Of a stretch of DNA of 64,000 bases, positions 23,418-37,858 are shown piece by piece. Made by a program: the position numbers and the translations under genes. Below the pieces are notes generated by a model. It did not search any database. It had not been told where the DNA came from and was given only the letters and a program-made list of their open reading frames with translations. Numbering within the stretch: the stretch's first letter is position 1; each line of letters opens with the position of its first letter. The DNA is from Galeruca laticollis. Taxonomy: Eukaryota; Arthropoda; Insecta; Coleoptera; Chrysomelidae. The stretch lies in contig OY998175.1 in the NCBI GenBank assembly GCA_963921935.1, positions 151,767,309-151,831,308 of the forward strand. Reading direction: 5' to 3'.

Positions 23418-25620
23418 TTATTTTTATTTGCAATGAATAATTTATAAATTTATCTTTTTGTTAAGTTTATTTATGGGCGCCAATTTATAATTATTCCCTT
23501 GATTGACTAGCTCAATTTTTTTCAATTATTTATTTATAACGTTTATTTAATTAGTCGGAAGCATGAGAATCCTCCCTTTGAGTTCTGGATATAATAATCA
23601 AAGATTGAGGAAATATATTCATAATCTTACCTTTAACTTACAACCTCTGGAAGAAACAATATCTGTTGAATAAAACGATTGAAATACGACAACAATGATA
23701 TTGATAATTTAATCATGAATGTGAGAATAAAAAAAATCAAGACATTAATGTAAAGCTGTTTAATAAAATAATTCGAAAATTTCTAACCTGATTGGAACAT
23801 AATAAATTATTTTTGAAACTATTAATTTGCTTTGAACATTTATTCTTATGGAATTGTGCCACCCTATATCATACATGTATTCTTTATAACAAAATGTCCC
23901 ACTACTGCGTCGGCGCTAAATCTCCAAACGCATGCGCTGCTACAATATACATGAAAGAAGGAGGTTTTCCTTCCATAAATAACGTTTTATAGTCAACACG
24001 ACGTTAGCGTGCTTGTGATAAAAAAATTTGTTAAAATTATCAAGTTTCTATAATCAATTACATATAAGTGATAATTTATAAACTATATATGTGCGTGTGT
24101 TTAAAGGCCAAGAAAGTGATAGATTAAAGTTATACATGCAATAGTTGGAAGGATGATCTGAGATTTAATTTAACATTCATGATGCACGTGATATTTCAAG
24201 TAGATAAATTTACAAAAGGTGAGTATAATAATTTTATAGATATTAAAGATATAATTCTCTATAGATAAATTTATGATGCATCATATTTTATTGCTTTTGG
24301 CCTTTTTATGCGTTATATAATTCGAACGTTCTACTAAAGATTTGAATGTACACTTACAAAATGTTAATTGGAATTCCAAATAAGTTTAAGCAAAATACAC
24401 AGACCTTATTTTTGCTGTCACTGCCGGCTGCACTCGCATCTTCAAATCTTGCAGATATCTCATAAGAGATATGCTCCTACTGCACTATGTAATCCTTACA
24501 CAGGATTGGATACTCTTGTGATTAGTTTGATTTGAATTTTTTATATAATCTTAACTTTTAAATACTTTTTAAACAATTTTGTACAGAGAGCAATCTTTTA
24601 TCGACGCATCCTCCATCACCATCCCAAATCGACTTTTTTTGTTTTTCAAAATCAACAAGTATTTCAGCTTCCCTAGTCCATAGCTCACTTATTTGTTTTT
24701 TTTATCACTAAAATTGTTATTCTCCAGTCTTTTAGTTACTATTTTGAAAAACATGAATTTATTGTCCTGGAGGGTAATAACACTGATTCACTTAGATTTC
24801 TATTGTATTAAGGAATTTTAATTAAGTCCTCTTTTCCTCCTACAATAGTCAATTTTCTTATATTTATGTTATTGACCTAATTTGAGAAATGTTTATTTTT
24901 ACAAATTTTACAACCTATATTATTAATTAACCTATATGTAATTGATTCTATTTTAGTTTGAGTCTTGTTTTATAGTTATTATACATAAACTCCTGAATAT
25001 TTTTGTTTTTGTAATTAAATTTTATAAATATAATCAATAAGCAATGATTTTATGCTGGTAATGAAAATTCCCTAGCAGGCATTACTTCCTGTAAATATTC
25101 ATTTCCTTTTTATACGTTTGGGCTGTGTTCCAACTATCTTTTCCATCTAGTTTCAACCCTTTGCAATGAATGAATGAATACATGGTATTCTAAACTTTTG
25201 CTACTACTAAAAAAAAATATGTAAATAATGTTAAGTTATCGTTAGACTGATTATTCTTTTCTCTTAATTTAGGTTTCAAGCTATTATATGACGTTTCGTA
25301 CTGCAGAAATTGCTATGGCTGTGTTCAGTGTAATACGGAATTCCGTGACTTTGACAACCAATCAGAATTACTGGTACAGGTAATATTTACTGTTTAATTA
25401 ACTAATATAGTGTTGGAATTTTTATTCTTCATCCCTTTTTAAAACATTCACATCAATATTTCACCCGATTTATTCATATTCAATCTCTTTATATTTTAAT
25501 ATTTGACTTGTTATTGAGTTTATTCTAATGGTTGTGTCTACTGACACTCCTTCCGTTACAATAAGACCTTTTTATTATGTTTATTTATTTCAATATATTT
25601 ACAAAACTAGATGACTAGTT

Positions 25621-25623
<3 letters not shown>
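23418..25623 (-). repeat. Gypsy 1 5' LTR
   Basis: Direct repeat of 14779-16975. Downstream on the minus strand lies GTCGGCCCAACGTTGGGGC (near 23386-23408), a candidate primer-binding region although it is not a clean match to a tRNA end I can name. The LTR also contains TTGGCGCCCA near 23474. Confidence 0.88.

Positions 25624-25674
<51 letters not shown>
25624..25674. repeat. TA microsatellite between Gypsy 1 and Gypsy 2
   Basis: Uninterrupted TA run shared as outer flank by both elements. Confidence 0.95.
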
Positions 25675-25677
<3 letters not shown>

Positions 25678-25678
25678 A

Positions 25679-27492
25679 GTGTGTTCTATTTTATTATTAT
25701 ATAAAGTCCACGTTGGGGAGCAATATATTTAATTACTCATTACTCATATGTAAAATATTATTGACTCTTTATTTTACTGTTGGATTCATATACCTCTTAT
25801 GTGTAAAAATAAATGATTATCCCATTATTCCTTAAAATTCTTATATTATAAATAAAATAATGGTTTTTCTATATATATATATATATCCAAATTTCCACAT
25901 TAAACAAACTTTCTGTATATTATAAAAAAAATTCATTCTCTTTGAAAGACGACTTTTGCAGACTCATTTGCATAACTTGGGTGAACCGTTTGTAAACGTT
26001 AGATTTCTTAGAAAGATATACGACCACCTGCGTTTTAAAGTTTGTTCAACTATTGTAAACTTTTTTCTGCTTGACAGAAATTATACATCTATCTACAAAT
26101 TTTATAATGGTAAGTTTTTATTATTACGTTTCCTGATATATTATGATCATTTTAAAGAAAAAACTTTTACTACCAGGTATTTATGATTTTAAATTTCACT
26201 TTATTATTCGGTACCAAATATTTAATTAAACACACCACAGACCTTGTTTCTTTGATGAAATGATGCCTTCATTCTGGATTCATCCATGACGTTTTTCCCG
26301 CCTTAGGTGGTAATTTTTCTCCGTGTAATTATCTGATGATAATTATTATTCTGCTCTATGTAGTTTCACAGAAGTTCGTCCTTGCACTTGTTTTTAATTA
26401 TTAGTTAATTTTTATAGTTCAATTTATACCTATTTACACTTATTACTTAATTTTTTATAAAAAAGAAACTGGATAATTTTACACTGCTTCTCGCTTATCC
26501 AACAACTGACGCCTAACTAACTTATTCCGCGGTTTTTTTATCTGCCAACCCTTTCTATTGTTTATAGCCAGAAGCTGGCAATGTTCTAGAAAATTCTTTC
26601 ATTATAGTTCACCTGTCACTTTGTTTATTATTGTTTTTATTGTTTTTCTGACTTAAACTTATTGTAAACTATTGTTTTTTATTCATTATACACTGATTGT
26701 CCTTGATTAATTCACTAACATCTTATTATTATTATTGTCTTTTTTCGTGTTATTGTTTATTTGAGATGTTCCGATTGGTCAATGCAATTATTTTATTTTT
26801 ATATTTCCTACAACCTAAATATTTACACAATGTACTCTGATACAATTCATATCTTATTATGTTTGATATTATTACATTTATACATATAAATTAGGTGGGT
26901 AATCATTTATTTTTATTCTTGTATTTCATATTCAAATACATTTTATGTTGGTATACTTGTCTCAACTGTAATATTTCGTGTAGGTCTTTGACATTTCCTG
27001 TAATTACAGTTTCCTACTTATCATTATATTTCCTATATACTTTTATGATTAAATATTAACTAACATATCTTATTTATATATTTTACTAATTCTAAATGTC
27101 ATTTATTGTTCAATGATTGTAGCATTGTTGATTTTATTATTCCATCCTATTTATTCTTTGAATATAAACAGATGCTCTGGGTGTCTAAAATTCCGTGCAG
27201 CGTTACGTTAATTTATTGATCTGCGTTTACTTGTTAGGTTCTGTCTAAGGTTGTTTTCTTAAATTACAGAATTATATTAAAACTGTTTTACTAATAATTG
27301 TTTATTACTTCTTTTTATATTTATTTACTTTCTTTATAATTATGCTCATTGGTTGTACTTGATTATATTGTTATATGAATATTTTATTAATTTTGATACT
27401 TTATTTTAGGAATTATTTTTTTATTGATAAATATTGTTTCTTTATGCTTTATCGGGATTCTATAAATGTTATGTGCTCGTTCTATTTACAAC
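25679..27492 (-). repeat. Gypsy 2 3' LTR
   Basis: Shares CTATTTTATTATTATATAAA and GTCCACGTTGGGGAGCAA at its internal-U5-like edge with 30189-30230, and ends GTTCTATTTACAAC like 33157-33170. Compared with the right LTR it lacks about 370 bp after 25722. Confidence 0.85.
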
Positions 27493-27631
27493 AACATTCC
27501 CAAAATTTGTTTTCTTGATTTATTTTATATATAAAAGAAATAAGAAAACCAAATTTCACCCATTTAATTACTTTATCATAGCACGTCATTCTTTTCTATT
27601 CTTATTTTAATTATTAAGTCTGTTATCAACA

Positions 27632-28190
27632 TCAATCAATTATAATTTCTTTTTCTTCTTCATATTCATAACCATTATCTACTTCTTCCTTGTACATATT
27701 GCTAACTCTTCTTACTTCTTCTTTTAATACTATTATTTCAAAGTTAATCCATGTTCCATCCATTCTTAATTTTCTTTCTTCTAAATTTATTATGGTTTTA
27801 TGTTTTTCTAATTCATCATATCCTATGATTATTTCAGTTTCAACATTTGGAGCTATTAATACTTGTAAATTGAATTCTTTTCCCCCAATATTTACATTTA
27901 TGTTCATTGATTTATTGATTTAACATAATTTTTTGCAATTAGCACCAATTAAATTAATTTTTGGAATTTTAATAATATTATTCATTTGAATATTTAATCT
28001 ATCAACAAACTTTTGATTGATTATTCATGCTTCTGATCCAGTATCAATAATTATTTTAGCTTCTAAATTGTTAATTAATCCATTTATTATTATTAAACCA
28101 TTATTCCCATCTCTGTTTATATTTTCATTTAAATTTATAAATTCATTAGGATTTTCATAGGTACAGATATATAGATTTTGCTCATTTGAT
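27632..28190 (-). pseudogene. Gypsy 2 protease fragment
   Basis: The aspartic protease active site IIDTGSEA (about 28030-28053) is followed immediately by a TGA stop where Gypsy 1 has a serine. The frame recovers into MNINVNIGGKEFN, then IIIGYDELEKHKTIIN, aligned to IIIGTDELNKHRIIID of Gypsy 1. After an acidic tail the frame ends at TAA near 27632, with no RT following. Confidence 0.75.
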
Positions 28191-28200
28191 GTGTGCATAT

Positions 28201-30077
28201 TTAAAAATTTTGATTGTCGTTTATGTCTGTTGTTCGTCCTGTATCTTGTCTATGTGTTGGTGTCGTCTCTGTTCTTGTATTATTTTCATTTGTAATTCTT
28301 TCACATCTTTCTTCTGATCTACTTCTTCTATTCTGATCAATTCTCTGATAATTAACTCTTCTTGTTTCGTAGTCTGCATTTCTTCTTTCTCCATCTCCTT
28401 CTGAGTTTCTTCTATATGGTCTATTGTTTCTGTCATTATAGTTGTTTTGTCTGTATGAGTCATTATTGTTTTTGTTTCTATTATTGTTAAAATTGTTATT
28501 TCTGTTATTACTATTATAATTATTGTTTCTATAATTTATATTTCTGTTATTGTTTGTAATTATTGTTATTATTATATTGTCTATTGTTATCATTATTTCT
28601 ATTATAATTAAATCTATTATTGTTCCAATTGTTGTTTTGATTATTGGTATTACTATTTGTATTTCTTGGATTATTTTCGTTATTTGTATTATTTATTTTT
28701 CGATTCTGCTGAGAAGTATCCTGTCTCGTTAAATTCCTTTCTACTCTTTGTAGATACATTGATAATTGGTCAAGTTTTCTAATGTTCTGCACCGCAATGG
28801 TTTCAGCTAGTTCTGCATTAAAATGTCTTGCTATGAACATGACAATTTCTTCTCCACGGATTGGTGGTTCCAAATACTGTGTCATTGCATGCATATGAAT
28901 TGCATAGTTGTTCAAACTATGGCTTCTGTTTTCAGAATATTTGCCAAAATATAATTGTTCCCTAACAGCTGATTGTGCATTTTCGTCGCAAAAGTATTGT
29001 AAAAATGCTGTCTCAAATTCAATAAATTCTGTTATGTCCTTTTCCCTGGCAGCAAACCATATTAATGCGTGATTTTCCAAATGATCTCTGATCACCTCCT
29101 TTATGTCTTCAATATTATTCATTCCTCTTACTCTATTTTTCAAAATTCTTATAAATATTTTTGGGTGTAATTTCTTAATATTTCCATCAAATTTTTGATT
29201 GGCTGAACCATAAATTGTTCTTATTCCCCCTATATATTCCATATTTCCTCCTTTCCTTTCTATTTGTTCCATTTTTCCTTGAATATTTTTCATCTCCATT
29301 GTTAATTCCCTCTTTATCTTGTTGTTTTCTTCCTCTGCTATCTTAAAATTCATCTGTATTTCTTTAGTTATATTTTTATTTGTCTTCATAATTTCACTGT
29401 CTAATTTGTATATTTTTATTTGTCTTCATAATTTCACTGTCTAATTTGGTTATTCTCTCAGTGTTTCCTTTAATTTTCTTGGTGTTTTCTCCAATTTCTA
29501 TTTTTAAATCATTTTCATTCTTCTTTAGATTTCGTATTTTCGTCGATTGAACTTATTCTAATTCCATTATTCTTCCTATCAGTTCATCTCTAATTTCTTG
29601 TTTTGTTGCTTGAATTCTTTCTTCTGTATATATTTTTGATTCATCTAATTGTTTTCTTATATCTTCTATTTTCTCTTCTATTCTTTGATTGCTTGTTTTT
29701 ATTTCTTCTCTCATGCTATGATTGCTTGTTTTTATTTTTTCTCTTATTCTTTGGTTATTTATTTCCATTTTTTTATTGCTTGTTTCCATTCTTTTCATGG
29801 TTTGTAAAATTTCCATCATCATATTTTGTTCATCATTATTTCTAGCTCCTTTTCCTTGATTCTGTTTTTCTCTCATCTTTATTGTTTCAATTTCTTCAAT
29901 TGATTCCATTCTTCCACTTCCATCTGTCTCTTCCTCATTCTCTTGATCATTTCTTCCTTGTACCATGTAATGTACTTGGAAATCACCCATTCCAAGTTCT
30001 CTTCCTTCAGTCTCCTGATCAGATCCATCTTCTATTCCAACTTGTTTACCATCTCTTAACGTCATTTTCTTCTCCAT
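28201..30077 (-). pseudogene. gag: Gypsy 2 gag, broken
   Basis: Begins at ATG 30075-30077 (MEKKMTLRDGKQVG), clearly homologous to the Gypsy 1 start. N-terminal coiled-coil rich in Met/Lys/Asn/Glu, break near 29400-29553, then a capsid-like part (FDGNIKKLHPKIFIRILKNR, HALIWF, LNNYAIHMHAMTQYLEP, ETIAVQNIRKL). An extreme Asn-rich tail follows, crossing a frame change near 28550-28590 into an Asn/Arg-rich end. A 40-bp direct duplication at 29371-29450 adds a frameshift. No CCHC knuckle. Confidence 0.8.
29371..29450. repeat. 40-bp tandem duplication in Gypsy 2 gag
   Basis: TATTTTTATTTGTCTTCATA and the following bases through CTGTCTAATTTG are repeated exactly 40 bp apart (29371 and 29411). Forty is not a multiple of three, so this alone breaks the gag frame. 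Confidence 0.9.
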
Positions 30078-30180
30078 TTTGATTGTATATTATTTTATTA
30101 ATTTATTGAATATTATTTTCTCTTATTAATTCCCTTAATTGCCTTAATGCCCTTAATTGTAATTGCTTTAATTGCGTGTG

Positions 30181-33277
<3,097 letters not shown>

Positions 33278-33279
33278 CC

Positions 33280-33470
33280 TTTGGAACGGAGGGTGATTTT
33301 GGCATCTACTCTCTACAATAGCCCTATTTCATTCTGAAATAAGCCTAAAAAACTGGCGGCAAATAATCTGTTTGTCCGGGGTGACACTCGCACTCGCCCT
33401 TCCACACTCGTGAGAAAAGTTGAACTTTCCCCAGTTGTTGTACAATATACTATTACCATCATAGTGAACA
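33280..33470. repeat. Fragment related to the 1766-2270 palindrome
   Basis: GAGAAAAGTTGAACTTTCCCC, read in reverse complement, matches GGGGAAAGTTCAACTTTTCTC at 2025-2045. The adjacent GTGTGGAAGGGCGAGTGCGAGTGTC resembles bases 2300-2325. The same sequence family thus has a second, partial copy here. Confidence 0.55.
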
Positions 33471-33474
33471 TTTA

Positions 33475-33723
33475 TTAACTTCCATCAATTTTACAGAACC
33501 TTCTGTATCTAAAACAACCCCATGGATATTTTTTGCAAATCACCAATCCAAATTTTATAATTATTGGCGTATGCGTAACAATCCGATGCTTCTTGTTCAA
33601 ATTGTAACCCATGCTCAACAAATTTATTTGAAATTTTTTTGGGCCAAAAGTAATCTTTTGCCTTCTTTGCCCTGTCACCTTTTGCATTTGTATACATTGA
33701 ATAACATCTAGAGCCTGGAACAA
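33475..33723 (-). pseudogene. YqaJ-like exonuclease domain remnant
   Basis: Reading three frames in turn gives pieces in the order of a YqaJ/lambda-exonuclease-like fold: a HGLQFEQEASDCYA helix region, then FGLVICKKYPW, then VVLDTEGSVKLMEV near 33476-33520. The SPDG segment that should lie between the last two is missing. YqaJ-type nucleases are known from phages and also from eukaryotic DNA transposons and viruses. Short and frame-shifted, so family identity is tentative. Confidence 0.45.
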
Positions 33724-33903
33724 AAAATAAGAATGATTATATAATTCATGATAAAATAAGCCAATAGAAATTACTAATTATCTTTGTTACGGCGTATAGA
33801 TAAGCGATTATACGCTTGACGACGTGGTTTAATCACTTCGGTTTTTCGGTGGATCCAACAATGTGTGTTGCGATACTAGCCACCTTTTGCAGTTTATCGA
33901 AAA

Positions 33904-35034
33904 GTGAAAAAACGTCTTAAAATCGCAATGAATCGCTTCGGAATAGCTTCAAGTTTAGAAATAAGCGAAACAACTGGATCTTTAACGCCTCTGAATACGC
34001 TGAAAATGCCGAAATGCGTTTGTAAGCAGTTTTCGGCATTCTGTGAAGAGAGAAAATATGAATTTCTTGAGCAGACTTCGGACGAATAATTGGCTGGTAT
34101 TATTAAGCACTGGGCTTTCAATATGAAGCGAGCTAATGGCGCCGATTATAAGGAGGGAGTTATGAAACTGATTTGGAATATTTCCGCGAAGCTTCTGTAG
34201 AAATATTATTTTCAAGATTTTATTCGGAAAATAAATTCATTTAAAGACATAGTTTTTGAGGATGCCAGAAACGCACGTATGGCCAAAAGAAGAGAGCCAC
34301 AAGCGCTTCCAGAGAAAAGAAAATACAGTTACGTAGCTCTGACAACTGAATTGATCAGCAATATTGTGGAAAACTATGATGAAAACTAATCAGATGAATT
34401 ACAAAAAAAGTTCTATTAAATATTTGCCGTCGAGCTCGCATCGTGTGGCAACGAAGCAACCTTATGCCTAGTAGAATTTTTCAAGAACGAAGTCGACATT
34501 TATGGTGAATACAACACCATATTCTCCAAAACAGCACAAGGCGGAGAAAATCCTACCACTGCATCAAAATGGTTAACATCGAACAAAGAATGTCAAGACA
34601 AGTGTCCAGTGCGTCTACTACATAAGATGTTAAGCAAAAGAACACCAAATATCAAAACGAATCAATTGTCCTTAACTCCAAATCCGGATTGGAAGAAGAC
34701 AGGAATGTGGTACAAAAAGTGTCCAATTAGTATTAACCAACTCAGTAAGCAGACACGTCTAGGCGCACAGAGTATAGGGATTGATATCAAGAAGGTAAAA
34801 ATTACCAATCGCTCCTCCACTGTAACCAATTTCACAAAATCTGGAGCCAACTTACAAGAAATTATTCAAATTACTGATCATTCTTCAACTGAGTCTCTCA
34901 AACTATACCTAAAGCTGAGCAATGAACATCATCTTAACATCGTAAAAAATGAGAGAAAAAACGCTGCCGTCCACTACCAATATAGCCTAGCTCAAGCTCA
35001 TCGACAGAAAACAATATTTCACAAATTACTTTAA
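33904..35034 (+). pseudogene. Crypton tyrosine recombinase, four in-frame stops
   Basis: One continuous reading frame across about 1.13 kb is interrupted only by stop codons at 34087 (TAA), 34198 (TAG), 34387 (TAA) and 34417 (TAA), with no frameshift. Landmarks: SFKDIVFEDARNARMAKRRE, YVALTTELISNIVENYDEN, ELASCGNEATLCLVEFFKNE, QGGENPTTASKWLT, CPVRLLHKML, MWYKKCPISIN and the catalytic box region ITNRSSTVTNFTKSGANLQ with ITDHSSTESLKLYL. The usual catalytic HSxR is altered to NRSST, so the enzyme would also be inactive. Cryptons integrate by tyrosine recombination rather than DDE chemistry. No ends identified. Confidence 0.78.
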
Positions 35035-35164
35035 ATAATTGTACGTTCAATATTAATACAAAATAAATGATCTATTATTATCGGTCCATTCATTATATAA
35101 TCGTAACGAACACCACTTGAGCAATCGAACATAATCGATTATTATTTTACGAGTAATTTGATGT

Positions 35165-36150
35165 AATGCTTAAAAAACCACTCTAGCTATGCTGATTTTG
35201 TGATGAATTACTGTGGGTTCTTTGAGGCTAGGCCATTCTTGCCTAAATGTTTTATTGGACCCTATCCAAGTGTGTTTTTGGAAAGAATAAATACAATCAT
35301 TGTTTCCTAGTACGACGTTACATTTTGAGATTTTCAGTGATTTAAAATTTTGTTTGCAGTCTTCATTGGTGGTAGTTATCTTATTTGAACAAATTTCCAT
35401 TGATTATTTCTAATAAAGTAGGAATATCGGAAGCGATTTCATTGTGAGAATGAATAGTATGTAAATAATTAATAATTTCTTCTAATTCCTTTTGTTTAAT
35501 TAATTATACATTCAAAATTTCTTGCTTACTAAATGATATTGTTCTAAGTAAAATTTGAATATAATTTCTTAGATCTCTAATTTGCTCTAGTTGAATATGA
35601 ATAATAATTTCGTAATTCAATCATTTAAAGTATTTAATTCTCTTAGAATGTTTTCAGCATAATTTTGTATTTTACGTAGGTCTGTTTGCCAGCGTTGAGT
35701 AATCTGTCCTGCAAATGAATGCAACTACGAAATTTGAGTCATTAATTTCTTTTCATTTACATTGATTTTTCCAAATGTATTTTGAATTTCGATTAGTTCG
35801 TTTTGACCAAGATTTCCTGAAATGTATTTTACTACTGTACCTAGGCCGTCTATTAAACCTCTTTTAATTACTTCATTTGACCGAACATACATTCTAAGTT
35901 TATTTATATCTTCTGAGAGTAAGTCGATATCTCTGTTATAAATTTTTCCTAAAGTGATTGTTGAATCGTCAAGACTACTAGCTAAATGAACTTGCTTTAA
36001 TACTAATAAACTATATGAGTTTTCAATTTCTTCTATGCTTATACTAAAATAAATCTTATGGTAATTGGCCTTATTTTTAGCTAATCCTAAACTATCTAAT
36101 ATGTAACCTGGGGGTTCAATTGTTTTGACTTGAAGTACCTGGGTAGATAG
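35165..36150 (-). pseudogene. Envelope (baculovirus F-like) remnant from an LTR retroelement
   Basis: Minus-strand coding traces in several frames resemble the F-type envelope proteins carried by errantivirus-like retroelements. The clearest signal is a basic residue pair followed by RGLIDGLG near 35840-35865, the position of the cleavage site and hydrophobic fusion segment in this family, with amphipathic helical sequence after it. A further open piece is at 35170-35400 (76 codons) with several Cys residues. Multiple stops and shifts lie between 35400 and 35850, and no membrane anchor is visible. No matching gag-pol is adjacent; Penelope 3 lies upstream. Non-functional relic. Confidence 0.6.
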
Positions 36151-36282
36151 CCATCTTCATGAAATTAACAGTGTCGACCCTTACTTAGTGGAATCTACTC
36201 ATTTTACTGTTTTAAATAAAACTTATTGTTTCTAGTTAATTCCACAATATATTGAAAAGATTTTAAAACTTCTAAGATAATT

Positions 36283-36315
36283 GACAATTGTTTCGATATT
36301 AAATATCATCGTCAG
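36283..36315 (-). ncRNA. Hammerhead-like motif, Penelope 3 left arm
   Basis: Minus strand: CTGACGAT, stem GATAT/ATATC with loop TTA, GAAACAATTGTC. ACA/TGT can form the short stem III before the cleavage triplet GTC. Confidence 0.5.
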
Positions 36316-36498
36316 AATGACCGAAGTTACATTTCATTTGAAGCCTATCTGATGTTTAATAATTATTTTGGCTAGACCAAGAAGTGACCTACATATTAAC
36401 ATATATTAAGTCAATCACTAGGTAGGTCACTTCTTGGTCTAGCCAAAATATTTATTAAACATCAGAGAGGTATCAAATGAAAGGCAACTTCTGTCATT

Positions 36499-36530
36499 CT
36501 GACGATGATATTTATATCGAAACAATTGTC
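36499..36530 (+). ncRNA. Hammerhead-like motif, Penelope 3 right arm
   Basis: Plus strand: CTGACGAT, stem GATAT/ATATC with loop TT, GAAACAATTGTC. Same core as the left arm with a different loop. Confidence 0.5.
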
Positions 36531-36540
36531 AATTTTCTTA

Positions 36541-36865
36541 GAACTGTCTGATTATAGCGTACACACTAGATATAAATTCAGTGAATGAAACGACGAGTAC
36601 CTACTCAGTGTGTATTTTTTTACTATAATTCCAGCTAAGCACTTTCGGCCATTAGGCCATTCTCAAAGCTGTCGTCAATAAAAAATCCTACAACAGGTGT
36701 CAAAAAACATCAAATCCTGTGACTACTACATACAATATGATAAAATGTTTGATGTTACATCATTATTTGAGTAAAATGGTTAAAACTACCCTATCAAGAG
36801 GGCGTACAATTGTAATTCACATAATGGAACTTCTTATTTAAAATTATGATTCTAGAGTTTTTAAA
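36541..36865. mobile_element. Nested fragment of a third Penelope family
   Basis: Interrupts the right arm of Penelope 3 between TTTTCTTAGAA and GAGTTTTTAAA, which are adjacent in other copies. It contains (minus strand) GAGAATGGCCTAATGGCCGAAAG at 36642-36666, resembling a degenerate hammerhead core of yet another pLTR. Flanks TTCTTAGA and TTCTAGAG may be a decayed target duplication. Confidence 0.5.
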
Positions 36866-37130
36866 AAAATTTCAATATATTGTGGAATTACCTATAAACA
36901 TTAAGTTTCATTTAAAACAATAAAATGAGTAGATTCCACGAAGTATGGGTCGAGACAGTTAATTTCATAAATTTTATAAAACCATTAAAATTGGAATGTT
37001 TAAATTGCAATTCAAATAACACTTATACTGTGGTAAAAAAATATTATAATATTCAAAATAATTATTAACCGATAAATAAAAAAAAAGGAAAAACTTATAG
37101 GAGGATGCACTGAAGGATCATCTGTGAGGT

Positions 37131-37310
37131 TTTTTCTTTAAAAAACCGTCTTCTTCACTGGAGGAATGATCGGGTTGGAGTCAGCCTCTTCACACACTGT
37201 AACTGGTCTTACCTGTCTTAATTTCTTGGTAGGAAACGTAGACGTTTTACCACACAGAAGGGGTGTTTTTCTACTGACAGTATCCTGTTCGCAGCGCCGA
37301 TTAAATATAA
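37131..37310 (-). other. Unassigned coding-like stretch
   Basis: About 50 codons stay open on the minus strand, ending TAA near 37131, with a Lys/Pro/Thr-rich product containing TKKLRQVRPVTV and PIIPPVKKTVF. GC content is higher than in the surroundings. It may be a retroelement fragment, but I cannot place it. Confidence 0.25.
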
Positions 37311-37858
37311 TAAGTAAAAAATATACTTTTTAAAAAAGATTTAATTAAACTTTATGATTAGTTACAGTTGGTGATACAATTATGACTGACTTCTTTTTTA
37401 GTTTATAAAAATAAGGAAAATGTAGTATAATGCTGAATACAGAATAAAAAATATATGATAAGAAAATTATAACAATTGTGTAAACAGGATGTCTCTACGT
37501 GTTTGCTGATTAAAGTTAAAAATTATAACTCCAATAATGTGGGAAACGTCCTGTCAGCAATTTAACAATAATTTTATATGCGTTCAACAGGATGTCCCCA
37601 TATGATTCGCGCAAATTAGGTTTACAACATTTTTCCTGGTAGCACACGAAAATTACTCACTTTACAAACAAAGGATTTTTTAAAACGACCAATGAATATA
37701 CCCTTTCTACCCTCTCCATAACTTTCCGGGCACTTTTTCACTAAGGTTTGCTATAATTTTGGCAATTTTCCAATTTTTTTGGCTCAGGGGAAGGCATATA
37801 CTCTTTATATTTGGAGGAAGGGAATATTTTGTGTTCGGAATTTATCTTTGGGGATGGG

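Larger units (their letters stand above)
14779..25623 (-). mobile_element. Gypsy (Metaviridae-type) LTR retrotransposon 1, full length but decayed
   Basis: Order on the minus strand: 5' LTR (23418-25623), gag (21523-23342), protease-RT-RNase H-integrase (18258-21370), a long non-coding 3' region (16976-18257) with a purine tract GAGGGGAG at the LTR edge, and 3' LTR (14779-16975). No envelope gene. TA microsatellite lies on both outer sides (14740-14778 and 25624-25674), suggesting insertion into a TA array. LTRs differ by substitutions and small indels, one of about 20 bp near 25083, so the insertion is not recent. Every ORF has at least one break. Confidence 0.9.
36158..36980. mobile_element. 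Penelope 3: folded pair of pLTRs without RT
   Basis: Left arm 36158-36405 and right arm 36410-36540 plus 36866-36980 are inverted copies meeting in a palindrome around GGCTAGACCAAGAAGTGACC near 36372. Outer ends read GTCGACCC...GGGTCGAGAC, the same termini as Penelope 2 at 56092-58671. No protein-coding part remains. The right arm is split by a 36541-36865 insertion. Confidence 0.7.

Noticed and set aside
35840..35865. Possibility of a functional, co-opted envelope gene
   Set aside because: Multiple stops and frame changes and no membrane anchor visible; treated as a dead relic.
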